64,000 bases of DNA from Prochlorococcus marinus str. MIT 9313. GTDB lineage: Bacteria > Cyanobacteriota > Cyanobacteriia > PCC-6307 > Cyanobiaceae. Both the position numbers and the translations under genes were made by a program. The notes beneath the pieces are model-generated. The model did no database searches. It was given only the letters and a program-made list of their open reading frames with translations, and was not told the origin of the DNA. Shown here piece by piece: positions 54,690-64,000 of this stretch. Positions within the stretch are counted from its first letter, which is position 1; the number at the start of each line of letters is the position of its first letter. The stretch is taken from assembly GCF_000011485.1 (NCBI RefSeq), contig NC_005071.1, forward strand, positions 871,347-935,346, given 5' to 3'.

Positions 54690-54869
54690 CTAAGTATGTA
54701 TGGGTTTTACGCCTCGGCCAAGGCAAGTCAAACAAGTGTGATATGTAACAGGCGAAGACTTCAAATAGCCAACACCACCACAACGTATACAAACAGATGA
54801 ACTCTTAATATGTGAAGCTTTGAGAAAGCGAGGGTCTGTCACGTGGGAGGGTTTGAGTGTTGTCTTCAT
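54690..54869 (-). CDS. DnaJ-type zinc-finger mini-protein, 59 aa
   Basis: From ATG 54869: MKTTLKPSHVTDPRFLKASH then two CxxCxGxG-like repeats, CIRCGGVGYLK and CLTCLGRG. That is one half of a DnaJ central zinc finger, without a J domain. Likely binds one zinc ion. The open frame extends 44 codons upstream, but the motif-bearing part suffices. Function unknown; similar mini-proteins occur in marine cyanobacteria. Confidence 0.65.
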   Translation of the reverse strand: MKTTLKPSHVTDPRFLKASHIKSSSVCIRCGGVGYLKSSPVTYHTCLTCLGRGVKPIHT

Positions 54870-55091
54870 TGTTCTTACTATGAAACAGGTGTGCAAGCAC
54901 CTTGACATTGACTTACTCACCATTACAGGCCAAACCCCTCTACACAAGCCCCGGTAGGAATAATCTTCACCAATAGACTTGTATAAAACCTCAGCAGACA
55001 AGAGTCATTATTGCCTTAGGCCTTAGGCAAAATCCTTTTTTTATTCGGTGCAAATAGTGATAACTTCGACTAATGTCAATATATTGGTGCA

Positions 55092-55361
55092 ATGCATATA
55101 AAGCAAAAACCAGTAAACGCCATTAAGCTTATGCCTCAGATCCCATTACTATTGCCAAAAATCAACGACATGAAACTCCCGGCAAAAACTGCCCTAACAG
55201 CTGGAATTGCAACAGCTGTCATCATGATTCTTCCTTACATTATAAATCTGATGTTTACCGTGCTTCCTGGGTTCCTAGGAGCACTTACCAGCATTGTAAC
55301 GCCTATTTTCACAGCAGCGGGGCTGGCCTGGTTGATCACCTACATCTGGACAAAGCGGTAA
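55092..55361 (+). CDS. Small membrane protein, 89 aa
   Basis: Two hydrophobic helices (about 35-55, TALTAGIATAVIMILPYIIN, and 60-85) ending with Lys-Arg. The start could be ATG 55092 or the later ATG at MKLPAK (about residue 27). Unknown function. Confidence 0.55.
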   Translation: MHIKQKPVNAIKLMPQIPLLLPKINDMKLPAKTALTAGIATAVIMILPYIINLMFTVLPGFLGALTSIVTPIFTAAGLAWLITYIWTKR

Positions 55362-55847
55362 AAGAATATATCTCTAGGCAAGAATGATTTCAAACAGTAA
55401 TAAAATTGCAATAATGGTTTATTTGTTCATGAAATAGTTGCTCAGTATATATATTGGGTTTGTTTGCAAAAGCACGGCAGGCTCACTTGATAAAGCACTG
55501 GTTTTGACAATACTCACACAATTAGCGTTACAGTCTCAGGTATAAATAGTGCTAGCGAAGCATCTCCAAGGCCCCTATCGATCAAATGAAATAAGTAAAC
55601 TCAGCTAAACGTTAGCTAATATGCAAAGTAGAAAGGTGCGTAGTATTAAAACCAAGATTCGCAAATTTATGCACTATCCTAAGCCATAATATCCTTAAGG
55701 TTATTAGCATGCAATTGCATTCGATAAAAGCATCGAGATTGCAACGTCTACTTATCTCTAACCTCGATCTTAAAGACTTGATCATCTTTCTTACGGATAA
55801 CCTTAATCACTATCAATACTCTCTCCCTGCAAACTAAATATAAAGAG
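55362..55847. other. Gene-poor region with possible mini-ORF
   Basis: A 42-codon plus frame at 55709-55837 (MQLHSIKASRLQRLLISNLD...) and an opposing minus-strand frame (55748 leftward from the ndhF relic) both look marginal. No RNA or terminator seen. Confidence 0.35.
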
Positions 55848-56783
55848 TCAAGCAAATAAATTGGCCAAAACCTTTCCAGGCAAGGCCCTAGCTCCAGCAG
55901 CCAAAACTGGTTCAAGCCTGGCAACGACAAAAACACCTGCAGCAACTAGGGTTGTTGCATGAATGAGAGCCGAGGCAGGAACGGGTGTTTTCAACACATC
56001 AGGCCGCCAGATATACAATGGAAACTCTATTAGTTTTGCAATTGGTCCCATAATAATAAGGAAGCAAAGGAGAAGAGTCGTTGGATTTGAAAGCTTACCG
56101 CTGATAATCGCTTCTTCGAGAAGGGGGCCACTTTCATCAAATCCAAAACTTCTGGTCACCCAGAACAAACCAAGACTACCAAGTAGAAATCCAACGTCAC
56201 CAACACGGTCTACCAGGAAAATCTTTTGGGTTGTTTTGGAAGAGCCATTGGTGTCGTACCAAAAACCAACTAGAAGGTATGAAGAGATCCCAACCAGCAG
56301 CCAAAAGAAAAACATCTCTAATAGGTTTGGACTTAGGGCTAGACCTAATAAGGCACTAGTAAAAAAGCCTAGATAAGTAAAAAAACTCACATAGTTTTTT
56401 TTGCCCACCATATAAATATGTGCGGACAACATCAACAATATTCCTGCAGTGCTAATCAGTGCAAGCATCTCGGTACCAATGCCATCTACAACAAAACCAA
56501 TCTGTAAATTGAGATCAGTTAAGCCTGGCAAGTCGAAGATCACCTTACTGGCAACAGTTCCAGCCCTTTGTTCCGCAAGAAGGGCGTAACTGAGTACAGC
56601 TGCTGCACCAACACAGCTAACTAACAGGAATGAAACCGGCTTACTCAGTCGGTTCATGGTGAGCTTGAAACTGATCAACAAAAATCCTACAAAGCATGCA
56701 CCTGCCAAAGGCAGCACTGGAATTAACCAAGCAAGTTCTGAAGGTAAAGGCATTAGCGAATTTAGTGAAGTTAGAAGTTGCAA
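55848..56783 (-). pseudogene. ndhF: Truncated NdhF/NuoL-like antiporter subunit
   Basis: 311 aa, about half of the 600+ residue NDH-1 subunit F. Helices 1-8 are recognisable, e.g. VVDGIGTEMLALISTAGILL, YLLVGFWYDTNGSSKTTQKIF and SALIHATTLVAAGVFVVARL, but the protein stops right after helix 8. The essential Glu of the FWELVG motif is Leu here (FWLLVG), and the TKSAQ motif reads AKLIE. Proton pumping is therefore impossible in the normal way. No ndhD/cup neighbour. Probably a decayed paralogue. Confidence 0.8.
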
Positions 56784-57028
56784 GTTCCTTTGTCAGGTCG
56801 TCAAGTCCAACCAAGAAAATTAAGCCGAAGACACCAAACATGGAAATTGGAGAATTTCATCCATCACTAATAGGACGATTTTCCCTGTTGGTAGCAAAGC
56901 CTGAGCAAGCCGCCAAATAGATCCTTAGCATTTGGACATGAGGCCAAGACGATGAAAAGGCACGTCGACTGCATAAGGATTCAGTCAAGCTTGAAGGAAA
57001 TCAGCCGAATATCCAACAAGATTCTGAG

Positions 57029-57247
57029 TCACAGTGAGTTAATCCAATCCAAAATACCCATCAAAAGCTGGTGAAACGAGGGCACCGTGCGATCCAGTAT
57101 CAAGATCAGTACCACTAAAGCATTCAAAGCAAATACTGAGACAGAAACGGCTATGCCAAGCTTTTTCTCGCGTGGAGAGATCCGAGCGTTGGCTTCTGAA
57201 TTGTCCTTTGGCGTTGCATCCACCGCAATACTCAGATGATCTTTCAA
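57029..57247 (-). CDS. Small membrane protein, 72 aa
   Basis: TTG start. Polar N-terminus (DATPKDNSEANARISPREKK) and one TM helix (about 31-52, AVSVSVFALNALVVLILILD), then a short helix ending NSL. Looks like a single-pass NdhL/photosystem-type mini-protein, but no family can be named. Confidence 0.5.
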   Translation of the reverse strand: MKDHLSIAVDATPKDNSEANARISPREKKLGIAVSVSVFALNALVVLILILDRTVPSFHQLLMGILDWINSL

Positions 57248-57438
57248 TGTCGATGCTAAAGCAGGGAACAGAAGCCGGCGGATAAATGTGGAGGCTATTC
57301 ATCCTTTCTGTATGTCTTGAAATGGAAGGCCTATTAGCCGAAAATCAAGCCATATCAGCAAACTGCCCTAACAATGAACAATTCAGAGCCCCTTAGGCAG
57401 CCGTTATCGGTGCAAAGAAAGCGGCATGAGATGGCAGG

Positions 57439-57714
57439 ATGAGAACAGGCGTAACTTTGCCGGCAATGATGATCAACAGAATGCGCGAAGCCATCGTGGA
57501 TCAACTTCGTTCTTGCAGTACACCTGAGCAGCTTCTAGCGCTAGATGAGCAAATAAGAGTCGAGACCGATGCAGGCCCGCTTTATCGCCTGATCTGCAAC
57601 TTCCTGCGAGATCGAACGGTTGCTCCCGTCGAAGCAGCGAGATGGCTTGACACCTTGATGGACCATCGAGAGAAGCAACTGGACGACTGTCTCAACCTCC
57701 ACTGTCAGCTTTAA
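57439..57714 (+). CDS. Hypothetical soluble protein, 91 aa
   Basis: ATG 57439 or 57466. REAIVDQLRSCSTPEQLLAL and DAGPLYRLICNFLRDRTVAP, then EAARWLDTLMDHREKQLDDC: helical, well-composed. No family recognised. Confidence 0.6.
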   Translation: MRTGVTLPAMMINRMREAIVDQLRSCSTPEQLLALDEQIRVETDAGPLYRLICNFLRDRTVAPVEAARWLDTLMDHREKQLDDCLNLHCQL

Positions 57715-57831
57715 GAACAGGAACACTCTGCAGCAGTTCTTTAGCGGATAAAGCCAACAGCAGAGCACCGTGCTGGTGCCCCCCAGCAAAACGGTTTCGA
57801 TGCAAAGGATCTAACGCATAGAGGCTCTAGA

Positions 57832-57918
57832 ATGACGATTGCCGAGGCCATCAACGACTTCACTCTCCTAAAACCCGTTGAAATCGACGACGAGTCGCTC
57901 AACGAAAGAGACGACTGA
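57832..57918 (+). CDS. Possible mini-protein, 28 aa
   Basis: MTIAEAINDFTLLKPVEIDD then ESLNERDD. The frame is open and protein-like for about 25 more codons upstream, but without a start codon, so it may be an N-terminally damaged gene. Confidence 0.35.
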   Translation: MTIAEAINDFTLLKPVEIDDESLNERDD

Positions 57919-58397
57919 AGCAACCCAAGCCCAGAACAGCCCACAAGCGGATATATTTACTCAACAGTCAAAGCAGAGACGCCAAAAGCGCTGGAACCAG
58001 CTTCAAGCAAATCATTCCTAGTCAAGATTGGGGCTTAGGTCGCAATAATCTCTATGGATAGGCCAATTTGATCTGATTTTTGGTGCTCTTACTCTCCATA
58101 TCGGTAGCGCAGACAAAAGCCCTTATCCCTTAGCCCATTAAAAGCGTTGAATCGCCATGTGATCAACAACCCTATCCAAAGAAAACAACAAGAAGCTGTT
58201 CAGAAGACACGGCCAGACCATTGACTGCCACTGCCAGACCATTGACTGCCACTGACAGACCATTGACTGCCACTGACAGAAGGCTTGAGGAGAGACATCC
58301 CTATCCCAGACAAGACCACGATGTTAACATTTACTTAAGATGCATTTGCGCAAATAAGTATAGGCTTAGAAGCTATAGCTTCCACAAAATCCTTTCT
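57919..58397. other. Region with 21-bp tandem repeat
   Basis: Apart from the repeat at 58212-58280 no gene is supported. Confidence 0.45.
58212..58280. repeat. 21-bp tandem repeat, three units plus partial
   Basis: Unit GACAGACCATTGACTGCCAC-T (21 nt) at 58212-58232 and 58233-58253 (first base pair GC for GA) and 58254-58274, plus GACAGA. 21 nt keeps frame (RPLTATD repeats in one frame), but no gene start supports translation. Possible replication slippage locus. Confidence 0.9.
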
Positions 58398-58553
58398 ATG
58401 CGCCAATCTTTTGCTGGTACGACTGGTGCAGTACAGCCTTTGGCCACACCACGTATCCAATCAATCCGTGAAAAGATCAGCATACAGGAACTAGAGCTAC
58501 GACTTACAAGACTTGGTTTAGCAACAACGACCCATACTCCAAACCCTAGCTAG
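58398..58553 (+). CDS. Small helical protein, 51 aa
   Basis: ATG 58398; MRQSFAGTTGAVQPLATPRI then QSIREKISIQELELRLTRLG. A C-terminal amphipathic helix and disordered ends. A longer frame reaches back through the 21-bp repeats but is unlikely to be translated. No family recognised. Confidence 0.45.
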   Translation: MRQSFAGTTGAVQPLATPRIQSIREKISIQELELRLTRLGLATTTHTPNPS

Positions 58554-59090
58554 CAACAAAGTCATCATCGAAATTTAGAAAAGAAAGACAAAAGATTAAA
58601 AGTTGATCACCCTAAAATGGATCTTCAGATGATTATAATCCGCACAAGTCTAACAAAAAATTATAAATTGCCAGCCACTCCACAGTCCTGGCAATAGTCT
58701 TTATCCTTACTAAACTGTTTTTAAAAAAGACTAGATTGACTAGAAGGCCTCCAAAAAACAGGCTCCAACAGTACGATAAATAACGAATCAAGTGACTATG
58801 CAAATACGAGCAATACATTCATATGATTGGAGCAGGAGTGGAAATTAGGCACCTATAAGAGCTTTAATAACAACAAATTCACCTCTAAGTCGAGCAAAGA
58901 AATCGTTGTAATATTATATTTATCTGTAGAGAAATCGCTTGCACCTCTCCATTAACTGGCCGATCGTGCTCGACAGCGGGGCAATGTGGAGCAAAAGGGT
59001 TAACTAGAGAGAGAAGCGAAGGTTGAACGGCAAATAAAAGTTTGCGCTATCAAGCCAGAATGACCAAACAACGGCCTGATCCTCAACGCT
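58554..59090. other. Upstream region of metallophosphoesterase
   Basis: AT-rich; no gene supported. Confidence 0.45.
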
Positions 59091-60188
59091 ATGTCCCTTA
59101 ACCGCCGAGACCTCCTAAGCCTTAGCGGAGCAGGAATGGCCAGCTTGTTTCTTCATAGGGCCCTTGCCGCAAACCTGGTCAGTGCTCCGTCAAAGTCTCT
59201 CTTGTCTGAGCTGCCAAGGGGAGATCAGCGAATCGCACTGATCAGCGACCTCAACTCAAGTTACGGATCAACCAACTACGTGTCACAAGTTCATCGTGGC
59301 CTAGAGCTTTTAATCAAACTGCAACCCGATCTTGTCCTTTGCGCAGGCGATATGGTTGCGGGACAGAAGCTCGGGCTCACTTCAAACCAGCTCGATGCAA
59401 TGTGGTCTGCCTTTGATGAGCAGATACTGCAACCCCTAAGAACTGTAGAAGAGTCCTTCGCTCCAACCATGGGCAACCATGATGCATCAAACAGCCGCAC
59501 ACATTCGGGATATGTGTTTGAACTCGATCGTCTGCATGCTCAAAAGTTCTGGCGTGCTCGCCAAGGATCACTTGGACTCACATTTGTTGATGCTCATCAA
59601 TTCCCTTTCCGATACAGCATTCGTCATGGAGAAATCTTCTTGCTAGTTGTTGATGCCTCATCGGCCAACATCTCAGCGGATGACTGGGTCTGGGCCGAGA
59701 GCCAGCTAGATGGATCAGAAGCTCGCCAGGCAAAGTTGCGAATGATGATGGGCCATCTGCCGCCTTATGCCATTTCAAAGGGACGCGATCGTGCAGGCGA
59801 AGTGCTACACGAACCAGAACGTCTGCAGAAACTGCTTCAGCGCAAAAATGTACATCTATACATTAGTGGCCACCATCACGCCTGGTATCCGAGCCATGTG
59901 GGTTCCGCCAATCTGCTTAGTCTCGGTTGCATGGGTAGTGGACCCCGTCAAAGACTCAACGACAGAACCCCCCCACAACAGACCATCACCTTGCTCGACC
60001 TATTCAGTCAACAGGGCGAACTTGTAGAGACCACTATTGAGCTCGATGGCCTGCAAGTCTTACCAGAACAACTACTGCCCAGTTCATTACAACCAAGCGT
60101 TGGCCCAAGGCTTGACCTGCGCTCAACCAGAATCAATCTCAACAACAAATCAACTGCCAACAAAAAAAGACTTTCAGTTAAAACTTAA
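59091..60188 (+). CDS. Tat-exported calcineurin-like phosphoesterase
   Basis: 365 aa. The N-terminus MSLNRRDLLSLSGAGMASLF is a twin-arginine signal, cleaved near ALA-AN (residue 26). Metallophosphoesterase motifs: LISDLNSSYG (first Asp), LVLCAGDMVAG (GD), MGNHDAS (GNHD) and LYISGHHHAWYP (GHxH). It is an exported binuclear-metal phosphatase or nuclease, plausibly for phosphorus scavenging in the periplasm. Monocistronic. No Pho box was identified upstream. Confidence 0.92.
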   Translation: MSLNRRDLLSLSGAGMASLFLHRALAANLVSAPSKSLLSELPRGDQRIALISDLNSSYGSTNYVSQVHRGLELLIKLQPDLVLCAGDMVAGQKLGLTSNQLDAMWSAFDEQILQPLRTVEESFAPTMGNHDASNSRTHSGYVFELDRLHAQKFWRARQGSLGLTFVDAHQFPFRYSIRHGEIFLLVVDASSANISADDWVWAESQLDGSEARQAKLRMMMGHLPPYAISKGRDRAGEVLHEPERLQKLLQRKNVHLYISGHHHAWYPSHVGSANLLSLGCMGSGPRQRLNDRTPPQQTITLLDLFSQQGELVETTIELDGLQVLPEQLLPSSLQPSVGPRLDLRSTRINLNNKSTANKKRLSVKT

Positions 60189-60199
60189 TTAGAAAAAGC

Positions 60200-60679
60200 T
60201 TAAAAACATCGTCTAACCTGAGTAGTGGCCAACTGCACTTCGCGTTGAAAGAGAAGGGCCGCTGCCATTAGGCATACCATCGCCATAACGAACAAAGGCA
60301 CCACAAGTAAGGCAAGATCAAGTTGAGTGACCACACTGATAAAGACAAAAGCTACAACGAGTGCAACCAATAGAATCGTGATGGTGAGAAGTTCAATCGC
60401 TTTCATCACCAACGCCATGCGCCTCTTCAATGCTTGTAACTCTGTTTTGCTCTCACGCTCTGATGAGACAGGTGTATCCCGGCTCTGGGTCAAAGCTTGA
60501 AGCTCACGAGAACGATCAATAATGCGAACCAATCGGCTATTGAGAACAACCAGCAAACCTCCAATACCTGCGAGCAAGAAAACTGGCGCAACAGACATCT
60601 GGATCGCCCTCGACAGGTTTTCAGCGGGTTGATGACCCAATTGGGCAACCAGATCAACAAGCCCCAAGACATAAGTCAT
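60200..60679 (-). CDS. DUF2721 family membrane protein
   Basis: About 159 aa from ATG 60679 (12 codons shorter than the open frame). The DUF2721 pattern is clear: AIQMSVAPVFLLAGIGGLLV (first helix), NSRLVRIIDRSRELQ, then RRMALVMKAIELLTITILLV and a third helix pair. Three to four membrane helices. Function unknown; convergent with the phosphoesterase (12 nt between stops). Confidence 0.85.
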   Translation of the reverse strand: MTYVLGLVDLVAQLGHQPAENLSRAIQMSVAPVFLLAGIGGLLVVLNSRLVRIIDRSRELQALTQSRDTPVSSERESKTELQALKRRMALVMKAIELLTITILLVALVVAFVFISVVTQLDLALLVVPLFVMAMVCLMAAALLFQREVQLATTQVRRCF

Positions 60680-61166
60680 GAGCAAACGTATCGAGCAGAT
60701 AAGACAAACTACCAAGACCCAATCGAAAAGAAATGGTTGACCTGATAAACACCAGCTAAAAGTATGAAAGGGAACTCACTTACTGCAAAGACTGGTGAAT
60801 AGCTACCTACAGATTTAAGCGAAGAGATTCGGGGAAATTGTCAAAGAGACTATGTAACTGGAGATGTTAATGCCTATAGGAACAGGCTGAAAGTGTAGAT
60901 TGGGTAAAAGGCAGAAAGATAGACAAAATTGAATTTAATTGATCACTACAAATAGCAATCAATCCTGCTTGATAACCACAGCAATAATAGAGAGCTAAGT
61001 TAATATCATTCGTCAACAGAAGAAAGAAAGAATCGGCCTAAACAACAACCTCATAAACGTAAAAAAAACACAAGGTCTGTTATTACGAAAAGAAGAATGG
61101 AGATACACAGGCAAATAAAACAAGCAAATGGGTTAAATGTATTAAAAAGTTTCTAGGAGATGAAAT
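60680..61166. other. Upstream region of DUF389 gene
   Basis: AT-rich, no gene supported. AGGAGA (61155-61160) at the right end serves as the ribosome binding site of the next gene. Confidence 0.5.
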
Positions 61167-62327
61167 TTGAACAGGGATAGCATAGTGTTAAAGAAACAGG
61201 TTCGAGTTAATTACAAAATGGGCAAGAATCCCTTGCATCGCGCCTTCGACTTGCTAACAGGGCAATGGTCTATTTTTTTAGAACAACCTGTTCCAATTGA
61301 GGTGCTTGATGAGGAACGCATTGCTAACTCTTTACCTTCCTTTGGCTTCTTTGTTTTACTTATCACATCAACAATAATCGCAACCTTTGGACTGATTGCC
61401 AACAACACTGCCGTTGTGATTGGAGCCATGATCGTGGCTCCGTTAATGAATCCAATCTTGAGCATGGCGTATGGGATATCAATTGCAAGCAGCCTGTTGA
61501 TCCGACGATCATTAGTGACCTTGATCATAGGTACTGGAGTCGTTGTTATGACAGCAGCTTTAATAGCAGCATGCATGCCAATAAGAGTCTTAGGTTCAGA
61601 GATACTGGCTCGTACATCACCAAATCTGATCGACCTGCTAGTGGCTATTGCGGCCGGAATAGCTGGTGCTTTTTCTCTAACCCGCAAGCGAATTGCGAGT
61701 TCTATAGCTGGGGTCGCAATCGCCGTTGCGCTTGTGCCTCCACTTTGCGTTAGTGGCATTGGGTTGACGCTTGATCCAGAGATCAATGCCAAATTTGCTA
61801 GAGGAGTAATAAGGGGGCTCAACCATGAGGTTGCTACAGGGTCGTTCATACTTTTTCTGGCCAACCTTATAGGCATCACCTTTGCCGCTTCACTGACCTT
61901 TCTAAGTCAGTCCTATGGATCGATCAAGCGCTCATGGCTAGCATTATTAGCATGGTTTGCACTGATCATTCTTATTTGCATCCCTCTAAATTCCTCCTTA
62001 AGAAAGTTCTTCATTACAAAGAAGATTGAGATGGAACTCTCAACCATCGGGGCAACTCAACAAGAGCAAGGAGCAACAAATATAAAAATATCAGGAATTA
62101 AGCAGAAGATGCAGATACGCTATATGTATGTGAATTTAAAAGAAGATCGTGCTGTTCTAGATCTGGTACTCAATGTCCCAGAAGGCACACTGACAGAGGA
62201 AAAAGTAACCTCTATTAATAAAATACTGTTTGATTCAATAAAAGAGTTTGGGATTAGACAACTCGATGTAGACACAAGAATCGTTCCTTCACGAGTTCAT
62301 CAGTACAGGGAGACTCTTAAGCAATAA
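61167..62327 (+). CDS. DUF389 (TIGR00341-like) membrane protein
   Basis: 386 aa. TTG start, chosen because AGGAGA lies 6 nt upstream. The DUF389 core is obvious: NNTAVVIGAMIVAPLMNPIL, then ALIAACMPIRVLGSEILART, SLTRKRIASSIAGVAIAVAL and VPPLCVSGIG. Six or so membrane helices (about 60-275) precede a soluble C-terminal domain. Function in cyanobacteria is unknown; it may be a transporter. Convergent with the MscS gene. Confidence 0.9.
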   Translation: MNRDSIVLKKQVRVNYKMGKNPLHRAFDLLTGQWSIFLEQPVPIEVLDEERIANSLPSFGFFVLLITSTIIATFGLIANNTAVVIGAMIVAPLMNPILSMAYGISIASSLLIRRSLVTLIIGTGVVVMTAALIAACMPIRVLGSEILARTSPNLIDLLVAIAAGIAGAFSLTRKRIASSIAGVAIAVALVPPLCVSGIGLTLDPEINAKFARGVIRGLNHEVATGSFILFLANLIGITFAASLTFLSQSYGSIKRSWLALLAWFALIILICIPLNSSLRKFFITKKIEMELSTIGATQQEQGATNIKISGIKQKMQIRYMYVNLKEDRAVLDLVLNVPEGTLTEEKVTSINKILFDSIKEFGIRQLDVDTRIVPSRVHQYRETLKQ

Positions 62328-62458
62328 ATTCATTAGGCTGCAAATTGAGGGATTAGATATTAAATATTTCAAGAAGAATCAGACCATTGCATCTGAATAT
62401 GCTACAACTGACTGAACATTACTTCGATGAAGAATTTATATGATTTAGTTAAAGTTAA

Positions 62459-64000
62459 TCATTTTTGACGAGAAAATAACACATTTTGAATAGGAGCACC
62501 AAGTGTAATTCCCTCCCGGTCAAAAGCTTCTTTAATCTGCAACCTAAACTCACGACCTAAACTCCACTGGGCGAGGGGTTGAGTTTTAATCCAAACACGG
62601 ATTAAACAACCTGATGATTGCACCTGATCAATCCCAAGGATCTCGGGAGCATCAAGAAAATAACCACTCCATTGCTTATCATCTCTCATGGTATTGGCTA
62701 CAAGCCGAACCACATCGAGCACATGGCGAAGATTCTCGCGAGCTGATACCTTGATCTCAAAGTTAACTCGAGACCAATCCTTAGTAAGGTTCTCTACGGT
62801 TCGAATCTGGCTATTAGGCAGAGTTGTTAGTTGACCATCAGAACCACGAAGTTGAGTGTTGAATAAATTCATATTTTCAACAAAGCCACTAAAGGTGCCG
62901 ATTGTAACTACATCACCTATTGCAAAACGATCACTAGCCAAGATAAGAAATCCGTTAAGAATATCCTCCAGCACATTTCGAGAAAGAAAACCCACGCCCA
63001 CAGCAATAACCCCAGCACTGGTAAAAATAGACCGGTCGACTCCTATTGTTGTTAAAGTCAAAAAGATACCTAGAAAGATAGTGACTACGGTTGCTCCACC
63101 TTTAAGAACCTTAGAGTATGTACTTGCCCTAAGGGTATAGCGCATCGAACTAACATCCCTGCTAGAAACCCGCCTTATCCAATTATTAATATTAAAATCA
63201 ATGATAATGACAACCAAAAGCCGAAAAATAAAGATACCTAGCCAAATCAAAGGAATCGCAATCGACTGCTGCAGGGCAATAAATGCGTATATACGCATTG
63301 AAGGAAAAATAGCAGTAGCAGAAAGCAAGACTAAGACTGAAAATGCGATTCGAAGGAAATTACTTGCTAATAGAACGAGTTCTAAGAAGTTCTGGGTCTG
63401 GTTCAATAAAGAGTGAGTATAAGCAGCGGATCGAGGAAGATTGTCGATCGATTGATTAGGGTGTTGCTTTGCAGACTCATTGACATTATCGACGACAGAT
63501 GAATCCATAGAATGTTCAAGTGAATCGATTTCTTTAACATATCCGTCTTTACTGGAAAGCGGCATAAGGTTGCCCGAATAAGCAGCCATGACATCGTCTT
63601 TAAAAGATTCTGCAAGTGATTCCTGCTTATGCAATAAACGACAATTTATGGAGAGCAATGAAGCTCGTATAGTCTTGAGAAGAAGCAAACCTAAAGTACC
63701 AGTTAACAATAAGCTCAAAGAAAGGAAAACACGTAATCCAGGAAAGGAGGAGGAAAATTCCAGGCCCCACAGTTGATCACTAAAATTAATTCTTATTCTC
63801 TCCTGCCACTCTTGCGCCAACTGAGGGATCTCAATGCCTGCATGCTGAGCATCTGGAGCAGTTACAGTAATTACTGTCTGTTTAAAAAGACGATACTTTG
63901 GATTGTCTGGCAAATAGATAACTGTGGCTTTATTTTGGGTGCCGATCTGCACTGCAGGAGTAAGAGGATGTATAGGTTTCTGATGTAAGAACCACCAGAA
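62459..64000 (-). CDS. Small-conductance mechanosensitive channel (MscS), 5' end outside window
   Basis: At least 513 codons; the frame is open from the GTG at 63952 through the right edge (HQKPIHPLTPA precedes it), so the true start is beyond 64000. N-terminal soluble domain, several TM helices (about 90-280), the MscS pore helix with GVGFLSRNVLEDILNGFLIL, the beta domain FAIGDVVTIGTFSGFVENMN and TTLPNSQI, and a C-terminal mixed domain. Releases solutes on hypo-osmotic shock. Extra N-terminal helices make it a large MscK/YnaI-like member. Confidence 0.9.
   Translation of the reverse strand, partial: FWWFLHQKPIHPLTPAVQIGTQNKATVIYLPDNPKYRLFKQTVITVTAPDAQHAGIEIPQLAQEWQERIRINFSDQLWGLEFSSSFPGLRVFLSLSLLLTGTLGLLLLKTIRASLLSINCRLLHKQESLAESFKDDVMAAYSGNLMPLSSKDGYVKEIDSLEHSMDSSVVDNVNESAKQHPNQSIDNLPRSAAYTHSLLNQTQNFLELVLLASNFLRIAFSVLVLLSATAIFPSMRIYAFIALQQSIAIPLIWLGIFIFRLLVVIIIDFNINNWIRRVSSRDVSSMRYTLRASTYSKVLKGGATVVTIFLGIFLTLTTIGVDRSIFTSAGVIAVGVGFLSRNVLEDILNGFLILASDRFAIGDVVTIGTFSGFVENMNLFNTQLRGSDGQLTTLPNSQIRTVENLTKDWSRVNFEIKVSARENLRHVLDVVRLVANTMRDDKQWSGYFLDAPEILGIDQVQSSGCLIRVWIKTQPLAQWSLGREFRLQIKEAFDREGITLGAPIQNVLFSRQK

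Noticed and set aside
55748-55945. Minus-strand 65-codon frame overlapping the ndhF relic end
   Set aside because: Half of it is the ndhF sequence in another frame; only its tail (RERVLIVIKVIRKKDDQVF) looks protein-like, not enough to call.
58212-58280. CRISPR array
   Set aside because: The units are directly adjacent with no spacers, and no cas gene is present.

Overview
The window looks like a chromosome segment of a marine picocyanobacterium, most likely a low-light-adapted Prochlorococcus of the MIT9303/MIT9313 type. The evidence is the set of prochlorosin (lanthipeptide) precursor genes with Nif11-type leaders, the cyanobacterial core genes (chlH, isiB, an SLH-type porin, DUF3038/DUF4335, DUF2949, DUF3318, DUF3386, DUF1651) and the many very small proteins typical of this group. 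The strain assignment is inference; the families are read from the sequence.

Layout. 1-1000: tRNA-Ser(UGA), followed by a frameshifted small secreted protein and a short degraded copy of the tRNA 3' end. 1000-8700: a gene-sparse stretch with a desaturase, a glutamine amidotransferase, flavodoxin isiB and a large SLH porin. 8700-33100: a dense housekeeping block: PPK2, an OmpR/EnvZ-like two-component pair, an EF-hand protein, DUF4335/DUF3038, apt, DUF2949, a UbiH-type hydroxylase, dapB, chlH, folP-tpiA-S4 protein, an ABC exporter, DUF3386-carB, DUF3318-rsfS and asparaginase, ending in initiator tRNA-fMet(CAU).

33132-46706 is the remarkable part. The intact tRNA-fMet is followed by five further copies of its 3' half (anticodon loop to acceptor end), each closing a segment of 1.2-4 kb, which looks like serial integrations at one tRNA attachment site. 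The segments carry five orphan prochlorosin precursor genes, complete and broken copies of one Y1 (HUH) transposase, three DUF1651 genes plus one relic, a pilin/C-type-lectin protein, a chimera of 3-methyladenine DNA glycosylase and transposase, and a T4 endonuclease V-like UV repair enzyme. Four of the five segments end with the same block: DUF1651 gene, conserved hairpin, tRNA 3' copy. No integrase and no lanthipeptide synthetase are visible, so mobility and peptide modification must act in trans. The first two precursors are a tandem duplication with identical leader DNA but entirely different cores, and their cores read homologous DNA in different frames.

46700-58600 is gene-poor and AT-rich, with scattered small genes (ParB-like, HIT, CopD-like, Cys-rich and membrane mini-proteins) and a truncated ndhF-like pseudogene lacking a key glutamate. 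59000-64000 returns to ordinary genes: a Tat-exported metallophosphoesterase, DUF2721, DUF389 and an MscS channel that runs off the right edge.
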